This document shows, in pieces, positions 25,779-34,834 of a DNA stretch of 64,000 bases. The DNA is from Cellulosilyticum sp. I15G10I2 (GTDB taxonomy: Bacteria; Bacillota; Clostridia; Lachnospirales; Cellulosilyticaceae). The position numbers and the translations under genes are program-made. The DNA lies in NCBI RefSeq assembly GCF_900095725.1, contig NZ_FMMP01000009.1:248001-312000 (forward strand), written 5' to 3'. Each line of letters begins with the position of its first letter. Position 1 is the stretch's first letter. Below the pieces are notes generated by a model. The model was not told the DNA's origin. It made no database searches and saw nothing but the letters and a program-made list of their open reading frames with translations.

Positions 25779-26762
25779 CTATTTCTTACTCATAGAATCC
25801 ACTAACATATTTTCAATCTGCTGCAAGAAGTCAGTAATGCTTGAAATAATAATAGATCGCTTACTCATTCTTAAATTTAACTGTTCTAACTTATTCCCTA
25901 AAGAAGTTACAAGTTCAGTAACAGAGCCCACACCTCTAGCTGCATCATTAATCTCAGAGCTTGTCCTTTCAATACCTTCAACAATCTGTTTGCTGAAATC
26001 CTTCACTTCATCGGTACAACTTGTAACCTGCTTAAAATCTTTCTGAACATTTTGTGCATACTCAAAATTATCCTGTATAACTGTTTTAGTTTTTTCAATT
26101 TCTTCTCTAAGTGAGTCTATACTTTTATATAGCGTTCTAACACTTTCATCGATTCCGCTGACGAGGCCTGTTGTCGTTGATGAGAGTTTTCTTATCTCTT
26201 CTGCTACTACAGCAAATCCACGGCCGGCTTCCCCAGCTCTTGCCGCTTCAATAGATGCATTAAGTGCCAAAAGGTTAGTACTCTTTGCTATATTTGTGAT
26301 GTTGGTTGACATTTCTTCAATATTTTTAAAATCGTGCTCTAAGGTATAAAATGCTTCTCTAAATAAATCAAGCTGCGTACAAGTACCATTAAGCTTACCT
26401 GCAAGTATACCCATTTTGTCATCCGCTTGTTTAACCGCCATATCCGAGCGGTCCATTACCCCATCAATTTTATTGGCATATTGGCTGAAGCCATTAAAAT
26501 CAGCATCTAAGCTATCTAACATATTTTGTATGTTGTTAAGCTGCAAATAAGTGTTTTGAATCTCTTGAACAGACTGCGTTACCTTAACCTCTTCATCCAT
26601 AAAGTCTTCAAGTTTTTCTTCTATATGTACAATCCCATAGTGCATGTATTTATCATAGTTAAAGCTTTTCTCCTCGTCCAGCTTTTGACTTTGTGTTGTT
26701 TGTAAATCCGCTTCATTATTTAAATGTATAATTTTATTTGTTTTTAATCTAAACCATCTCAT
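25779..26762 (-). CDS. Soluble methyl-accepting chemotaxis-like protein
   Basis: The 327-residue protein has no membrane helix or HAMP domain. Residues about 60-130 look like a coiled coil, and the C-terminal half is an MCP signalling hairpin with the conserved tip [18 protein letters not shown] and [13 protein letters not shown]. It could interact with CheA/CheW or act as a stand-alone scaffold. It lies 14 bases after the FIST gene on the same strand, and FIST domains are often fused to MCP domains, so FIST probably provides the sensor. GAGGGG precedes the ATG. No che gene is seen in this window. Confidence 0.87.
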   Translation of the reverse strand: MRWFRLKTNKIIHLNNEADLQTTQSQKLDEEKSFNYDKYMHYGIVHIEEKLEDFMDEEVKVTQSVQEIQNTYLQLNNIQNMLDSLDADFNGFSQYANKIDGVMDRSDMAVKQADDKMGILAGKLNGTCTQLDLFREAFYTLEHDFKNIEEMSTNITNIAKSTNLLALNASIEAARAGEAGRGFAVVAEEIRKLSSTTTGLVSGIDESVRTLYKSIDSLREEIEKTKTVIQDNFEYAQNVQKDFKQVTSCTDEVKDFSKQIVEGIERTSSEINDAARGVGSVTELVTSLGNKLEQLNLRMSKRSIIISSITDFLQQIENMLVDSMSKK

Positions 26763-26776
26763 ATTTTACCCCTCAC

Positions 26777-27877
26777 CTACTCAAATACAGCAAGAACCAT
26801 TGTTTGATTAAAATGCTGCTCATTAAGCTGTTCTCCATAGCCTGCAAATCCAATATAATCCCCTAAGGCTGTACTCATTTTTCTCGCAAACTCATTTAAA
26901 TAGTCATCTTGCTCAAAAAGCATCGATCTTGCTAAACAGTTGACCATGATAGCTAAGGATGGTTTTGGAATCTCCCTTTTTACCTGCTCTATAGTTTGAT
27001 GTATTACATTTTTGTAATCATCAGGTTCTAAAAGTACCATCTGAGAGTTATTATATACTCTTGCATGATAAGACATGCCGTTATTTTGAGTGACCATCTG
27101 ATTGGCAATAATATACATATCACTGCCAATAATCCTTCCTAGAGGATAACTATCTAAGTACCTTGGCAGTCCTTCGATTGTGGTATTCAGTGCTTCTGCC
27201 ACTACTTTTGCAGCAGGTCTGTTATTGTATTCATAGACAATACGATTTCTGACATCTACTTTAGTGGCTGTAAAATAGTGCTGTGTCGGTTTGTAAATAT
27301 TTTCTCTGTAGAATCTAATCTTACCGCCTAAATTTTTAATAAGGACAAAAACACATGCGTTGTTATAGAGCTTCCCATTAAAAGAAATCATTGTTTTTTC
27401 TGCTCGCCCATAGTCCCCTGCCGAACCCCCAAAAAGCGGAATATTTTTCTTAGTAAGTACAGCATTTAATGTAGATAAAACAAGCTCCTCACAGCTTATG
27501 AGTGCAGAAGAAATCTCAAAACAAACCGTGTTTGAAGTATCCCGAAACTTGCTTATACACTCCGTTACGCGGTCAACATATTTTAGGGGATATCTATCCA
27601 CTTCTTCTAGTACATCTGCATAACACTCAATGCCCTCTTCAATCCCCAGTGCAATGAGCCCTGACTTATAAGCACCTTCTTTGCAAAATCCTGCAAAGGT
27701 ACTTGAACCCAAAATAATGCTGTCTTTAAACTGCTCACCCATAGCCTTGGTATATCCCTCAAAATGTTCCACATCAGAAAAAAACAATATTAGTTTAGGT
27801 AACCTAAACCCAGTTGTGGCTTCAGCTACAGCTGCTTTAAAGTCACTCTTAGAACTCCTGCCTATTTTATAATTCAT
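26777..27877 (-). CDS. FIST N/C-domain sensor protein
   Basis: The 366-residue protein has a FIST_N part (about 25-215) and a FIST_C part (about 225-355), which ends in MSTALGDYIGFAGYGEQ and FNQTMVLAVFE. FIST is a ligand-binding domain proposed to sense amino acids or small metabolites, usually attached to MCP, GGDEF or kinase outputs. Here it is a separate protein co-transcribed with an MCP-like protein. The promoter at 28021-28049 gives a leader of about 135 bases. GAAGGTG precedes the ATG at 27877. There is no signal peptide, so the pair senses an internal signal. Confidence 0.87.
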   Translation of the reverse strand: MNYKIGRSSKSDFKAAVAEATTGFRLPKLILFFSDVEHFEGYTKAMGEQFKDSIILGSSTFAGFCKEGAYKSGLIALGIEEGIECYADVLEEVDRYPLKYVDRVTECISKFRDTSNTVCFEISSALISCEELVLSTLNAVLTKKNIPLFGGSAGDYGRAEKTMISFNGKLYNNACVFVLIKNLGGKIRFYRENIYKPTQHYFTATKVDVRNRIVYEYNNRPAAKVVAEALNTTIEGLPRYLDSYPLGRIIGSDMYIIANQMVTQNNGMSYHARVYNNSQMVLLEPDDYKNVIHQTIEQVKREIPKPSLAIMVNCLARSMLFEQDDYLNEFARKMSTALGDYIGFAGYGEQLNEQHFNQTMVLAVFE

Positions 27878-28020
27878 CTTTTACACCTTCTACAAGAAAT
27901 CACATCATGTGGCATGCATGATATAATTCTAAAATTTTTACTCCTAGTCAATACTTACTTCAGGTAATATCTTTCAGCTTTGCAAACTTTGTTATAAAGT
28001 TAACGTTTACTCTCAATTAA

Positions 28021-28049
28021 AGTATAATTAATCTGTCAATACAAGTCAA
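28021..28049 (-). promoter_or_regulatory. Promoter for the FIST-MCP operon
   Basis: On the minus strand TTGACT (28044-28049) and TATACT (28021-28026) are 17 bases apart. The 365-base gap between the FIST and YjjG starts holds this promoter, a small CCCAG/CTGGG hairpin near 28157-28171, the YjjG promoter, and otherwise nothing I recognise. Confidence 0.7.
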
Positions 28050-28203
28050 TCTTTATACTTTAAACAGTCATTAAATTACAAATACTTATCTTTTATATAA
28101 TTTTCTTGCACAAGAACTTGTATTTAAGCTCTAAAAAATGGCATACTTCTAAAACCCAGTAACGCTGGGCCTAACGGTGAATTTCGCATCCTCAGCACGA
28201 ATA

Positions 28204-28212
28204 TGTTATAAT
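28204..28212 (+). promoter_or_regulatory. Extended -10 promoter for the YjjG gene
   Basis: TATAAT (28207-28212) is preceded by TG, as in extended -10 promoters. The -35 region is poor. The ATG is about 30 bases downstream with an AGGAGGG site. Confidence 0.5.
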
Positions 28213-28242
28213 AGTTAGAATGAATGATTGAGGAGGGTTCTG

Positions 28243-28929
28243 ATGAAATATGAGTTGATTATTTTTGACGCTGACGAAACATTATTTGATTTTAATAAAT
28301 CTGAGAAAGAAGCTTTTAAAAATACAATGCTTGAATGTCACATAGACTATGATGAAGATTATCATTTTAAACTTTATCACGACATCAATCTAGCAGTTTG
28401 GAAAGAACTTGAGAAGGGTCTTATTACCCAAGAAGCCTTAAAGGTGGAACGGTTTAAAAGATTATCAGATACTTTAAACATCCAGTTTGATAACACTCAG
28501 CTTGCAAAAGCTTATATGAATCATTTGGCCAACTCATCTGTTTTATATGACGGAAGTATAGAACTCGTAGATGCTCTGTCTAAACATTATTTGCTCGTCA
28601 TAGTGACCAATGGTCTAAAACATGTCCAAAATCTTAGAATCAGAAACTCTGCGATAGCCAAATACTTTAAAGACATCATCATATCCGAAGAAGTAGGCGC
28701 ATCAAAGCCTAATCCTAAAATTTTTGAACATACCCTAAGAAATATTGGTGCTATCGCTAAGCTCAAGATCCTTGTGGTCGGTGACAGCCTAACCGCCGAT
28801 ATTCAAGGCGGCATAAACTTTGGGGTCGATACCTGCTGGTACAACCCTAACCGCACCACAAACGAAACAGCCATCACTCCTACCTATGAGGTCGCTGATT
28901 TTAAAGCACTTAGAGACCTGCTTCTTTAG
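28243..28929 (+). CDS. YjjG family noncanonical pyrimidine nucleotidase (HAD)
   Basis: The 228-residue HAD phosphatase has motif I FDADETLFDF, motif II TNG, a Lys in ASKPNPKIFEH and motif IV VVGDSLTADIQGG. It matches YjjG-type 5'-nucleotidases, which remove phosphate from pyrimidine and noncanonical nucleoside monophosphates and limit mutagenic nucleotides. I start at ATG 28243, five bases after AGGAGGG; the longer frame adds a few residues before that site. Its 3' end overlaps the convergent MATE gene by 20 bases. It may contribute to nucleoside turnover alongside the cluster at 5-17 kb, though it is far from it. Confidence 0.87.
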   Translation: MKYELIIFDADETLFDFNKSEKEAFKNTMLECHIDYDEDYHFKLYHDINLAVWKELEKGLITQEALKVERFKRLSDTLNIQFDNTQLAKAYMNHLANSSVLYDGSIELVDALSKHYLLVIVTNGLKHVQNLRIRNSAIAKYFKDIIISEEVGASKPNPKIFEHTLRNIGAIAKLKILVVGDSLTADIQGGINFGVDTCWYNPNRTTNETAITPTYEVADFKALRDLLL

Positions 28930-30313
28930 GTACTCTTTTAAGGTTGTATCTCCAAAATATAATCAAACCACATGCTATTAAAGCAGTTATCCCTTCAGCA
29001 AACACAGGTGTGATCCAAATGCCCATCTCTCCCCACAAAAGTGGCAAAGTCCATAGCCCAATAAGTGTAAATATCAGCCCTCTTGAAACAGCAATAATTA
29101 AGGACATCCCCGGCTTTTCTACTGCCGTAAAAAAAGCTGATCCAATGATACCAACTGGCATTAATAAAATCGACCAGCTCAGGTAGTTTGTGACTTGAAG
29201 CGCCAAATCTAATGCCTCTGGATGATTTGGAATAAAAAGATTTACAAGTGCCTCAGTCTGCCATCTCAGAAACATAAATATAGCGAATGCTGTTATAACA
29301 GAAGATATCATTAATCTCTTTACAGTTCCCCATACCCTATTGCAGCATTCGCCTCCATAATTGTAACTTATAATAGGCTGAGTGCCATTTCCCATCCCCA
29401 TGAAAACGGCGGTTCCAAACAACATAAAATATTGAACCAGTGAAAATGCTGCTACGCCCATCATGCCCACATAGCTCAGTATAAGTTTATTATAAATAAA
29501 AGTCGTTACACCTAATGCAAGACTGCTTAATAATTCTGAAGACCCATTCATAGCAATAGACATTAGCGTGCCTCTTGCTGTTTTTATATCTTCAAATTTA
29601 AGCCCTGTAGACTTATTTAATGTTTTATAAATAAGATAACTGACAAAAATTGAAGCGCCTAAGCATTGAGAAATCCCCGTTGCTAAAGCAGCGCCAGCCA
29701 TCCCCATATCAAATTTAAAAAGAAACAGATAATCAAGTATAATATTTAGTATAGCTACTAATCCCATTACGCCTGTTGCCATATTCGGTCGCCCATCATT
29801 TCTTACGGCTTGTTCTAGAATAAATATAAGTATCATAGGAACAAAAAATAAACTAATTACTTTCAAATATTCACCGGCATAATACTGTAAAATACCGTTT
29901 GTTCCCAATAACGATAAGACATATGGCAAGGCTAGGGTAATTATAAGGCCGCATATAATACCAATAGTTATTCCTAAGCTGACCAATAAGCTTAAAACAC
30001 CTCCCGCTTGATCTGTTTCTTCCTTTCCTAAAAGAACTGCTATTTTAACATTTCCCCCTACCCCAATCATAATGGCTATACCTGATAGTACTGCAAGAAT
30101 AGGATAAAGAATATTAACTGAAGCTAGGGCCTCCGGGCCTAGCCGGCGACCTATTAAAATGGCATCTGCCATTTGATATAAAATCAGAAAAATCATCGCT
30201 GAGACTGCCGGAAAAATATTTTTTACCATTAAAGCTCCTAAAGAATGTGTCAAAAAAGCCTCTCTTGTAGGATCTTTGAGTTGCTCTAAACAATTATTTT
30301 GTTGCATTTCCAT
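28910..30313 (-). CDS. MATE family efflux transporter
   Basis: The 467-residue membrane protein has twelve predicted helices in two similar halves, as in MATE exporters that use Na+ or H+ gradients to expel drugs and cations. Family stretches include YQMADAILIGRRLGPEALAS near the N-terminus and MGMGNGTQPIISYNYGG in the second half. It follows the TetR gene on the same strand, with an operator-like palindrome in between that matches a second one upstream of tetR. GGGAGGT precedes ATG 30313. The transported compound is unknown. The 3' end overlaps the convergent YjjG gene. Confidence 0.9.
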   Translation of the reverse strand: MEMQQNNCLEQLKDPTREAFLTHSLGALMVKNIFPAVSAMIFLILYQMADAILIGRRLGPEALASVNILYPILAVLSGIAIMIGVGGNVKIAVLLGKEETDQAGGVLSLLVSLGITIGIICGLIITLALPYVLSLLGTNGILQYYAGEYLKVISLFFVPMILIFILEQAVRNDGRPNMATGVMGLVAILNIILDYLFLFKFDMGMAGAALATGISQCLGASIFVSYLIYKTLNKSTGLKFEDIKTARGTLMSIAMNGSSELLSSLALGVTTFIYNKLILSYVGMMGVAAFSLVQYFMLFGTAVFMGMGNGTQPIISYNYGGECCNRVWGTVKRLMISSVITAFAIFMFLRWQTEALVNLFIPNHPEALDLALQVTNYLSWSILLMPVGIIGSAFFTAVEKPGMSLIIAVSRGLIFTLIGLWTLPLLWGEMGIWITPVFAEGITALIACGLIIFWRYNLKRVPKEAGL

Positions 30314-30349
30314 ATTAATACCTCCCGAAATTTTTAAATTAAATTATCA

Positions 30350-30373
30350 GAATGAATATTCATATATTCATTC
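30350..30373. promoter_or_regulatory. TetR-type operator upstream of the MATE gene
   Basis: GAATGAATA (30350-30358) and TATTCATTC (30365-30373) form a perfect inverted repeat in 24 bases. The same 24-base layout occurs upstream of tetR at 30988-31011. It lies between the tetR stop and the MATE start, so the MATE gene can be controlled separately. A weak GCCTA/TAGGC hairpin with a short T-run lies at 30388-30406, across the tetR end. Confidence 0.75.
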
Positions 30374-30392
30374 ATATTGTTGTATTAAAAGC

Positions 30393-30968
30393 CTATTCTT
30401 GTAGGCCTTTAACAATAAATTCTATCAGGTAATCCATTGTTTTAGGGAAATACTGGCTGCCTATATCCTCTCTATGCAGGTCTATAAAGGATAAAGCATT
30501 AAATACGGCTAGGATATGCTCTGAATCAATGTCTTTTCGTATTTTTCCTTCACACTGCCACTCTTCAATAATGTCTAAAAAGAAATGATAAAAAAACTCC
30601 TGGCTGCTTTTTTCTATGACTTGCTCATCAACTTTTTCAAGTATTTTATAGAAAATATCTCTATTATACCACTCTTTAAGTATAGGGTTTTCTTTCATCC
30701 CTGTAAAAAGCCTGGAGGCTACTTGCTTCAAAACATCTGTCAAATCTCCATTTAGATCTACAGATTGCATAATTTCTTTTTTAAGTGTAATATTCTCTTG
30801 AACAAAAATCTCTATAAACAATTCTTCTTTAGAAGCAAAAAAATTATAAAAAGTCCCTACGCCTACCCCTGTCATCTTTGTAATAATAGCCACGCTTGTT
30901 TCTTTAAAACCTTTTTGCGAAAATAGCATCTTAGCATTATTAAAAAGGTCACTTTTAGTTTCTTTCAT
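30393..30968 (-). CDS. TetR family repressor of the MATE gene
   Basis: The 191-residue protein has a TetR HTH (about 8-55) with KMTGVGVGTFYNFFASKEELF and a helical ligand domain. The two 24-base palindromes, one in its own promoter and one before the MATE gene, make it the likely local repressor of both. I use ATG 30968 because AAGG lies eight bases upstream; the longer frame starts with GTG three codons earlier. The ligand is unknown, probably a compound exported by the MATE protein. Confidence 0.87.
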   Translation of the reverse strand: MKETKSDLFNNAKMLFSQKGFKETSVAIITKMTGVGVGTFYNFFASKEELFIEIFVQENITLKKEIMQSVDLNGDLTDVLKQVASRLFTGMKENPILKEWYNRDIFYKILEKVDEQVIEKSSQEFFYHFFLDIIEEWQCEGKIRKDIDSEHILAVFNALSFIDLHREDIGSQYFPKTMDYLIEFIVKGLQE

Positions 30969-30987
30969 AAAATGCACCTTCTTTCTA

Positions 30988-31042
30988 GAATGAATATTTT
31001 AAAATTCATTCACATTGTATCATTACTTATATAACGTGTCAA
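30988..31042 (-). promoter_or_regulatory. tetR promoter and operator
   Basis: On the minus strand TTGACA (31037-31042) and TACAAT (31014-31019) are 17 bases apart. The operator GAATGAAT...ATTCATTC (30988-31011) lies directly after the -10 over the start point. A 10-base-pair inverted repeat (CCTCCTTTAT 31045-31054 with 31063-31072) without a T-run lies just upstream, after the mscS stop. Confidence 0.8.
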
Positions 31043-31093
31043 TACCTCCTTTATCAAAAAGTATAAAGGAGGCATCTATGGATTTATTAAAAC

Positions 31094-32338
31094 TTAGTCT
31101 TGAATAACTTTTTTAAAAGAACTAAAATCATGCCCTGTAGGTCTTTGATATATTCTTAAATCAAATTCCGGAACAATGGCGAGAATATGATCAAACAGAT
31201 CCGCTTGTATACTTTCATAGTTTTCCCATGCTATTTCAGAAGTAAAGGCATAGATCTCTATCGGAAGACCATTCTCACTAGGGGGAAGCTGTCTGACGAT
31301 GTGAATCATATCCTGACTCACCTTAGGGTGATGCCTCAGATAATTTTCGATATACATTCTAAAAGTACCTATATTCGTTAAGTGCCTGCCATTTACAATA
31401 TGTGGGTCATTTACATCATAGATTTTGTTATACGCTGCTATTTCTTTCCTCTTGTTTTGGAGATAAGCTTTAAGGTATTCAATCTTCTCAAATCTCTCGA
31501 GCATTGCTTCATCGCAGAATTTAATACTGGTGACATCAATATATACGGCTCGCTTGATTCTTCGCCCACCGGCTTCCTGCATCCCTCTCCAGTTTTTAAA
31601 GGACTCTGAAATGAGTGCATGGGTTGGAATAGTGGTAATCGTCTTATCAAAATTTTGTACTTTTACGGTATGCAAAGAGATTTCCAGCACATCCCCATCT
31701 GCACCATACTTAGGCATCTCAATCCAGTCCCCGATCTGCAGCATATTATTAGAGCTGATTTGTATACTGGCGACAAGCCCAAGGATAGAGTTTTGAAAAA
31801 TAAGCAGAAGCACTGCAGTAGCAGCACCAATCCCACTTAATAAAATCCATGGGGAGCGATCGATTAAGACACTGACGATAACGATCGTTCCTATGACATA
31901 GGCAATGATTTCAACAACCTGTAAATAGCCTTTAATGGGTCTGATTTTTGAAATCTCATACTTTAAATAAATCGTATTCATTGCATCTAAAAATCTGTTG
32001 ATGGCGAGTAACACAATAAAAACAATAAAGGAAAATGCAATTCTCTGAATCCATACCTCATACGCTGGAAACACTGGGGCAAAGGCATGGATGATTCCTA
32101 TCGGCACAATACGAGCCAGCCGCTCAAAAACCTTTTTCTCTACAAGGACGTCGTCCCATTTGGCCTTTGTTTTTGCTGCATAAGATTTGATATATCTCAG
32201 CAAAACTTTACGTACTATTAAATCAACAATTAAGCTGATGATAAGAACTATCATCACTGCTATGACGTTTGATAAGTACCATACTACCCTTTCGTGCACA
32301 CCATGCGTTACAAGTAAATGTTCAATCCACACTATCAA
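31094..32338 (-). CDS. MscS family mechanosensitive channel (YbdG-like)
   Basis: The 414-residue protein has four to five N-terminal helices (about 15-185), the pore-lining helix with GIGAATAVLLLIFQNSILGL, the MscS beta domain with DWIEMPKYGADGDVLEI and a large C-terminal part. Length and the long C-terminal domain fit the YbdG/miniconductance branch, which protects against osmotic downshock. The start looks like TTG 32338, six bases after GGAGGGG; a GTG two codons later is the alternative. It is probably transcribed alone or with the TetR remnant upstream. Confidence 0.87.
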   Translation of the reverse strand: MIVWIEHLLVTHGVHERVVWYLSNVIAVMIVLIISLIVDLIVRKVLLRYIKSYAAKTKAKWDDVLVEKKVFERLARIVPIGIIHAFAPVFPAYEVWIQRIAFSFIVFIVLLAINRFLDAMNTIYLKYEISKIRPIKGYLQVVEIIAYVIGTIVIVSVLIDRSPWILLSGIGAATAVLLLIFQNSILGLVASIQISSNNMLQIGDWIEMPKYGADGDVLEISLHTVKVQNFDKTITTIPTHALISESFKNWRGMQEAGGRRIKRAVYIDVTSIKFCDEAMLERFEKIEYLKAYLQNKRKEIAAYNKIYDVNDPHIVNGRHLTNIGTFRMYIENYLRHHPKVSQDMIHIVRQLPPSENGLPIEIYAFTSEIAWENYESIQADLFDHILAIVPEFDLRIYQRPTGHDFSSFKKVIQD

Positions 32339-32419
32339 TTTTCACCCCTCCTGCCTGTCTATCTTATATTCCTTCCTATAATACGCTTATAGGATTACCC
32401 GTTCCTCAGGCTTTTATTA

Positions 32420-32699
32420 TTAAGACTTTAATGCTTTATAAAAACCATCCCATAAGTTTAACAGACTCTTGCCGACATTATCACTGCTGCCTTTGAATAT
32501 ATTATACATCTCAACTCCGCCGGAGGAACTTATAAACATATTTGCAATCTGTTCATCACTCATGGGTGAGTCGATCTCACCTTTAGCTCTTGCAGCATGA
32601 ATGATTTCCTTCCAACTATCTAGCTGTGCCTCTTTAGACTCCAGCAATCTTTGTTGAAAATCCGGAATAAGCTTTATAGCATCAAAAATGAGAGAAATC
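32420..32699 (-). pseudogene. C-terminal stub of a TetR family regulator
   Basis: The open frame encodes about 92 residues that read like the C-terminal ligand domain of a TetR regulator (FDAIKLIPDFQQRLLESKE, then GEIDSPMSDEQIANMFISSS and LLNLWDGFYKALKS at the end). The N-terminal HTH part is missing and there is a stop just before the fragment. It begins one or two bases after the stop codon of the macrolide-phosphotransferase-like gene, which looks like a deletion or insertion joint. It cannot bind DNA. Confidence 0.65.
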
Positions 32700-32703
32700 T
32701 AAT

Positions 32704-33612
32704 CTATACTTCGTTAACTTGCAATGACTGCTTAGCCATCTGCACATATTCATCTAATCCAGACAGCATTGCAAACTCAGCAATTGCAACGGGATATGCC
32801 GCCTCTAATTCAATCACATGCTCTTTCATTTTGGGCCAGACATAACCCCCGGCTTCTTTATAAGCATTGATCAGGTGGCAAAGCCCCTCTTCACCAAAAG
32901 TCCTATAATATACAACAAAGTCGTTTGACATATCTGTCACCTTCGCTTCTGTCCAATCAATGAGACCTGTTACATGCCCAAGCTTGTCAATCAGAATATG
33001 CCCTGCATGTACATCCCCATGAATGACGCCAGTCTGCTTCGGCCACATCTCATCATGCTTAAGCCAGTCCTGCCATCTTTTCCACAGCGAAGTGCCTACT
33101 CCTATTTTTTCTTTTACATCATTCATACGCTCCTTCATGAACCGTCTTGCCTCATCAGGTGTATGCATAGTTAATCCAGCCTTCGCGGCCTTATCCTTTG
33201 GCACATTATGCAAGGCCGCCAGCGCTTTACCTAGGGTTTGATGAAAACACATGGGTACATTATGCATATCAATTTCCCAAATATAGTTTTGAATCTCATG
33301 ATCTATCGTACCTGCTGGTACCCCATTTAGCTTTTTATAGGCAATCAGTTTATTAGTATAAATGAGCCAGTTGGGTGCCTGAAAGACCGTTATGTTCTCA
33401 TTCACTAAGTCCAGTGCTTGTTTCTCTATCTTCGTTCGTGGCATAACGTCTTCACGTCTAGGCAAACGAAGTACCCATTCATCCTCCTGCTGATCCACTC
33501 CAAATACTACCTGAAAGTCAAGTCCAGATTCATTAAAAACTAAAGTATCCTCTTTTAGATCTAGTCCATGTTTTGCTGCTATTTTAAAAACTTCAGCTTT
33601 TGTTCTACTCAT
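32704..33612 (-). CDS. Macrolide 2'-phosphotransferase-like kinase
   Basis: The 302-residue protein belongs to the APH/Mph antibiotic kinase family. It has [15 protein letters not shown] near the N-terminus, WVLRLPRRE for ATP binding, the catalytic loop [14 protein letters not shown] and the metal-binding [12 protein letters not shown]. Overall it looks like Mph enzymes that phosphorylate the 2'-OH of macrolides with GTP. Whether it inactivates macrolides cannot be read from sequence. ATG 33612 has AGGA about 10 bases upstream; a GTG three codons earlier is possible. Its neighbours are a TetR stub on one side and an intact TetR gene on the other, and an ABC-F gene lies 10 kb away. Confidence 0.85.
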   Translation of the reverse strand: MSRTKAEVFKIAAKHGLDLKEDTLVFNESGLDFQVVFGVDQQEDEWVLRLPRREDVMPRTKIEKQALDLVNENITVFQAPNWLIYTNKLIAYKKLNGVPAGTIDHEIQNYIWEIDMHNVPMCFHQTLGKALAALHNVPKDKAAKAGLTMHTPDEARRFMKERMNDVKEKIGVGTSLWKRWQDWLKHDEMWPKQTGVIHGDVHAGHILIDKLGHVTGLIDWTEAKVTDMSNDFVVYYRTFGEEGLCHLINAYKEAGGYVWPKMKEHVIELEAAYPVAIAEFAMLSGLDEYVQMAKQSLQVNEV

Positions 33613-33715
33613 TCTTATCACATCCTGACCCTTACTATTTTCTGATCAATAATCTTTTTTGATAGCTTATATTCATTTACTATAATCATTAGCTCTCCAA
33701 CATCTATTTTTGCAT

Positions 33716-34318
33716 CTAAGATTGTTTTGTAAGTTCATTGGCTACAGCATCAAAAAGAAGCGATTGGACTTTAGGATAAATCTTCTTATCAACATCCTTT
33801 TTATGAATAATCATCGCGAGAGTTGCTCGGATTACACCAGCAATTACTTCAACATCCTCATCGATTAATTCGTTGAACGCCTTATACTTCTTGATAAATG
33901 CCATAAGCGGCACAATGCTTCTTAGCGTCTGGGTCGCTGAGTATTGTGGATTAACCTTCCGAGAGACCATTTTATATTCTTCCAGATTAGTAATTAATCG
34001 CTGTGTGAGCACATGAGATTCTAACTCAGAAGCCATCGCATGCAGATAAGCCTTAATTGCTGCCCGTACATCCTTTGCTTTTTCAACCTTGGGCCAAACT
34101 TTCTTTTCAATTTCTTGTCCTTCAAGATCTAATAATTCAAGATACAACGCCTCTTTTGATTCAAAGAAAACATAGAAGCTGCTTTTTGCTATGTGGACTG
34201 AAGATGTTATTTCTTCAATCGAAGTACTCTTAAGTCCTTTATCTATAAAACACCGATGCGCACACCCCATCATCTCTAAACGAATTTTCTCTTTTTCTGC
34301 TTCCGAAAACTTAGGCAT
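33716..34318 (-). CDS. TetR family regulator
   Basis: The 200-residue protein has an N-terminal HTH (about 8-55) with CFIDKGLKSTSIEEIT and HIAKSSFYVFFESKEALYL. The C-terminal part is helical. It lies 103 bases upstream of the phosphotransferase gene on the same strand and could control it. I start at ATG 34318, which has GGGAGGTG upstream; the longer frame adds 12 residues before that site. The ligand is unknown. Confidence 0.85.
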   Translation of the reverse strand: MPKFSEAEKEKIRLEMMGCAHRCFIDKGLKSTSIEEITSSVHIAKSSFYVFFESKEALYLELLDLEGQEIEKKVWPKVEKAKDVRAAIKAYLHAMASELESHVLTQRLITNLEEYKMVSRKVNPQYSATQTLRSIVPLMAFIKKYKAFNELIDEDVEVIAGVIRATLAMIIHKKDVDKKIYPKVQSLLFDAVANELTKQS

Positions 34319-34450
34319 AATTTTGTAAACACCTCCCACTCTATTTAAAAACATAAAAACAAATTGTTATTTTATTTTTATGTTAGCATAATATATACCT
34401 CTCGTCAAGCTAAGAGGCATATATTTGATAGTATTAAGACAACACCATAA

Positions 34451-34819
34451 TTAGTGAGCCAAATCCAGCTTTTCTACTGCTTGATCCAAATGATCTACAA
34501 AGAAAATATCATTACCTTTATTGCACTCATAAATAAAATCACTTAAAGGCTTGCTTGTGTACTTGGAATAGTCACCGATCACAGCCAGCTTAGTATGGTA
34601 ATTTATGAATTTCTGCAGCACTTCACCAGCAATACCACTGCTAAGTCTGAAGAACTCTTCACTTATGGCCTTTTTATCTAATATCATTTTGCTGCAGCCT
34701 TTCTCGTATTGTACGCTCATCATAAGGTCGAGAGCTGATTGTGGATCAGATATTAAAATATCTTCACTCTCAATATAGACAATGGCATTGTTTTTTCCTA
34801 AAAAAGTGTATTTTATCAT
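34451..34819 (-). CDS. Stand-alone DUF4180 protein
   Basis: The 122-residue protein is a single DUF4180 domain: a short N-terminal strand region, then ISDPQSALDLMMSVQYEKG, KMILDKKAISEEFFRLSSG, GEVLQKFINYHTKLAVIGD and DIFFVDHLDQAVEKL. The same pattern (LQKFxxYHxKxAxI) recurs at the C-terminus of the PadR protein two genes upstream. The function of DUF4180 is not known. The alternating strand/helix pattern recalls STAS-like folds, which is only an impression. It is co-transcribed with the hydrolase (15-base gap). Confidence 0.8.
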   Translation of the reverse strand: MIKYTFLGKNNAIVYIESEDILISDPQSALDLMMSVQYEKGCSKMILDKKAISEEFFRLSSGIAGEVLQKFINYHTKLAVIGDYSKYTSKPLSDFIYECNKGNDIFFVDHLDQAVEKLDLAH

Positions 34820-34834
34820 TTAAGCATCTCCTTC

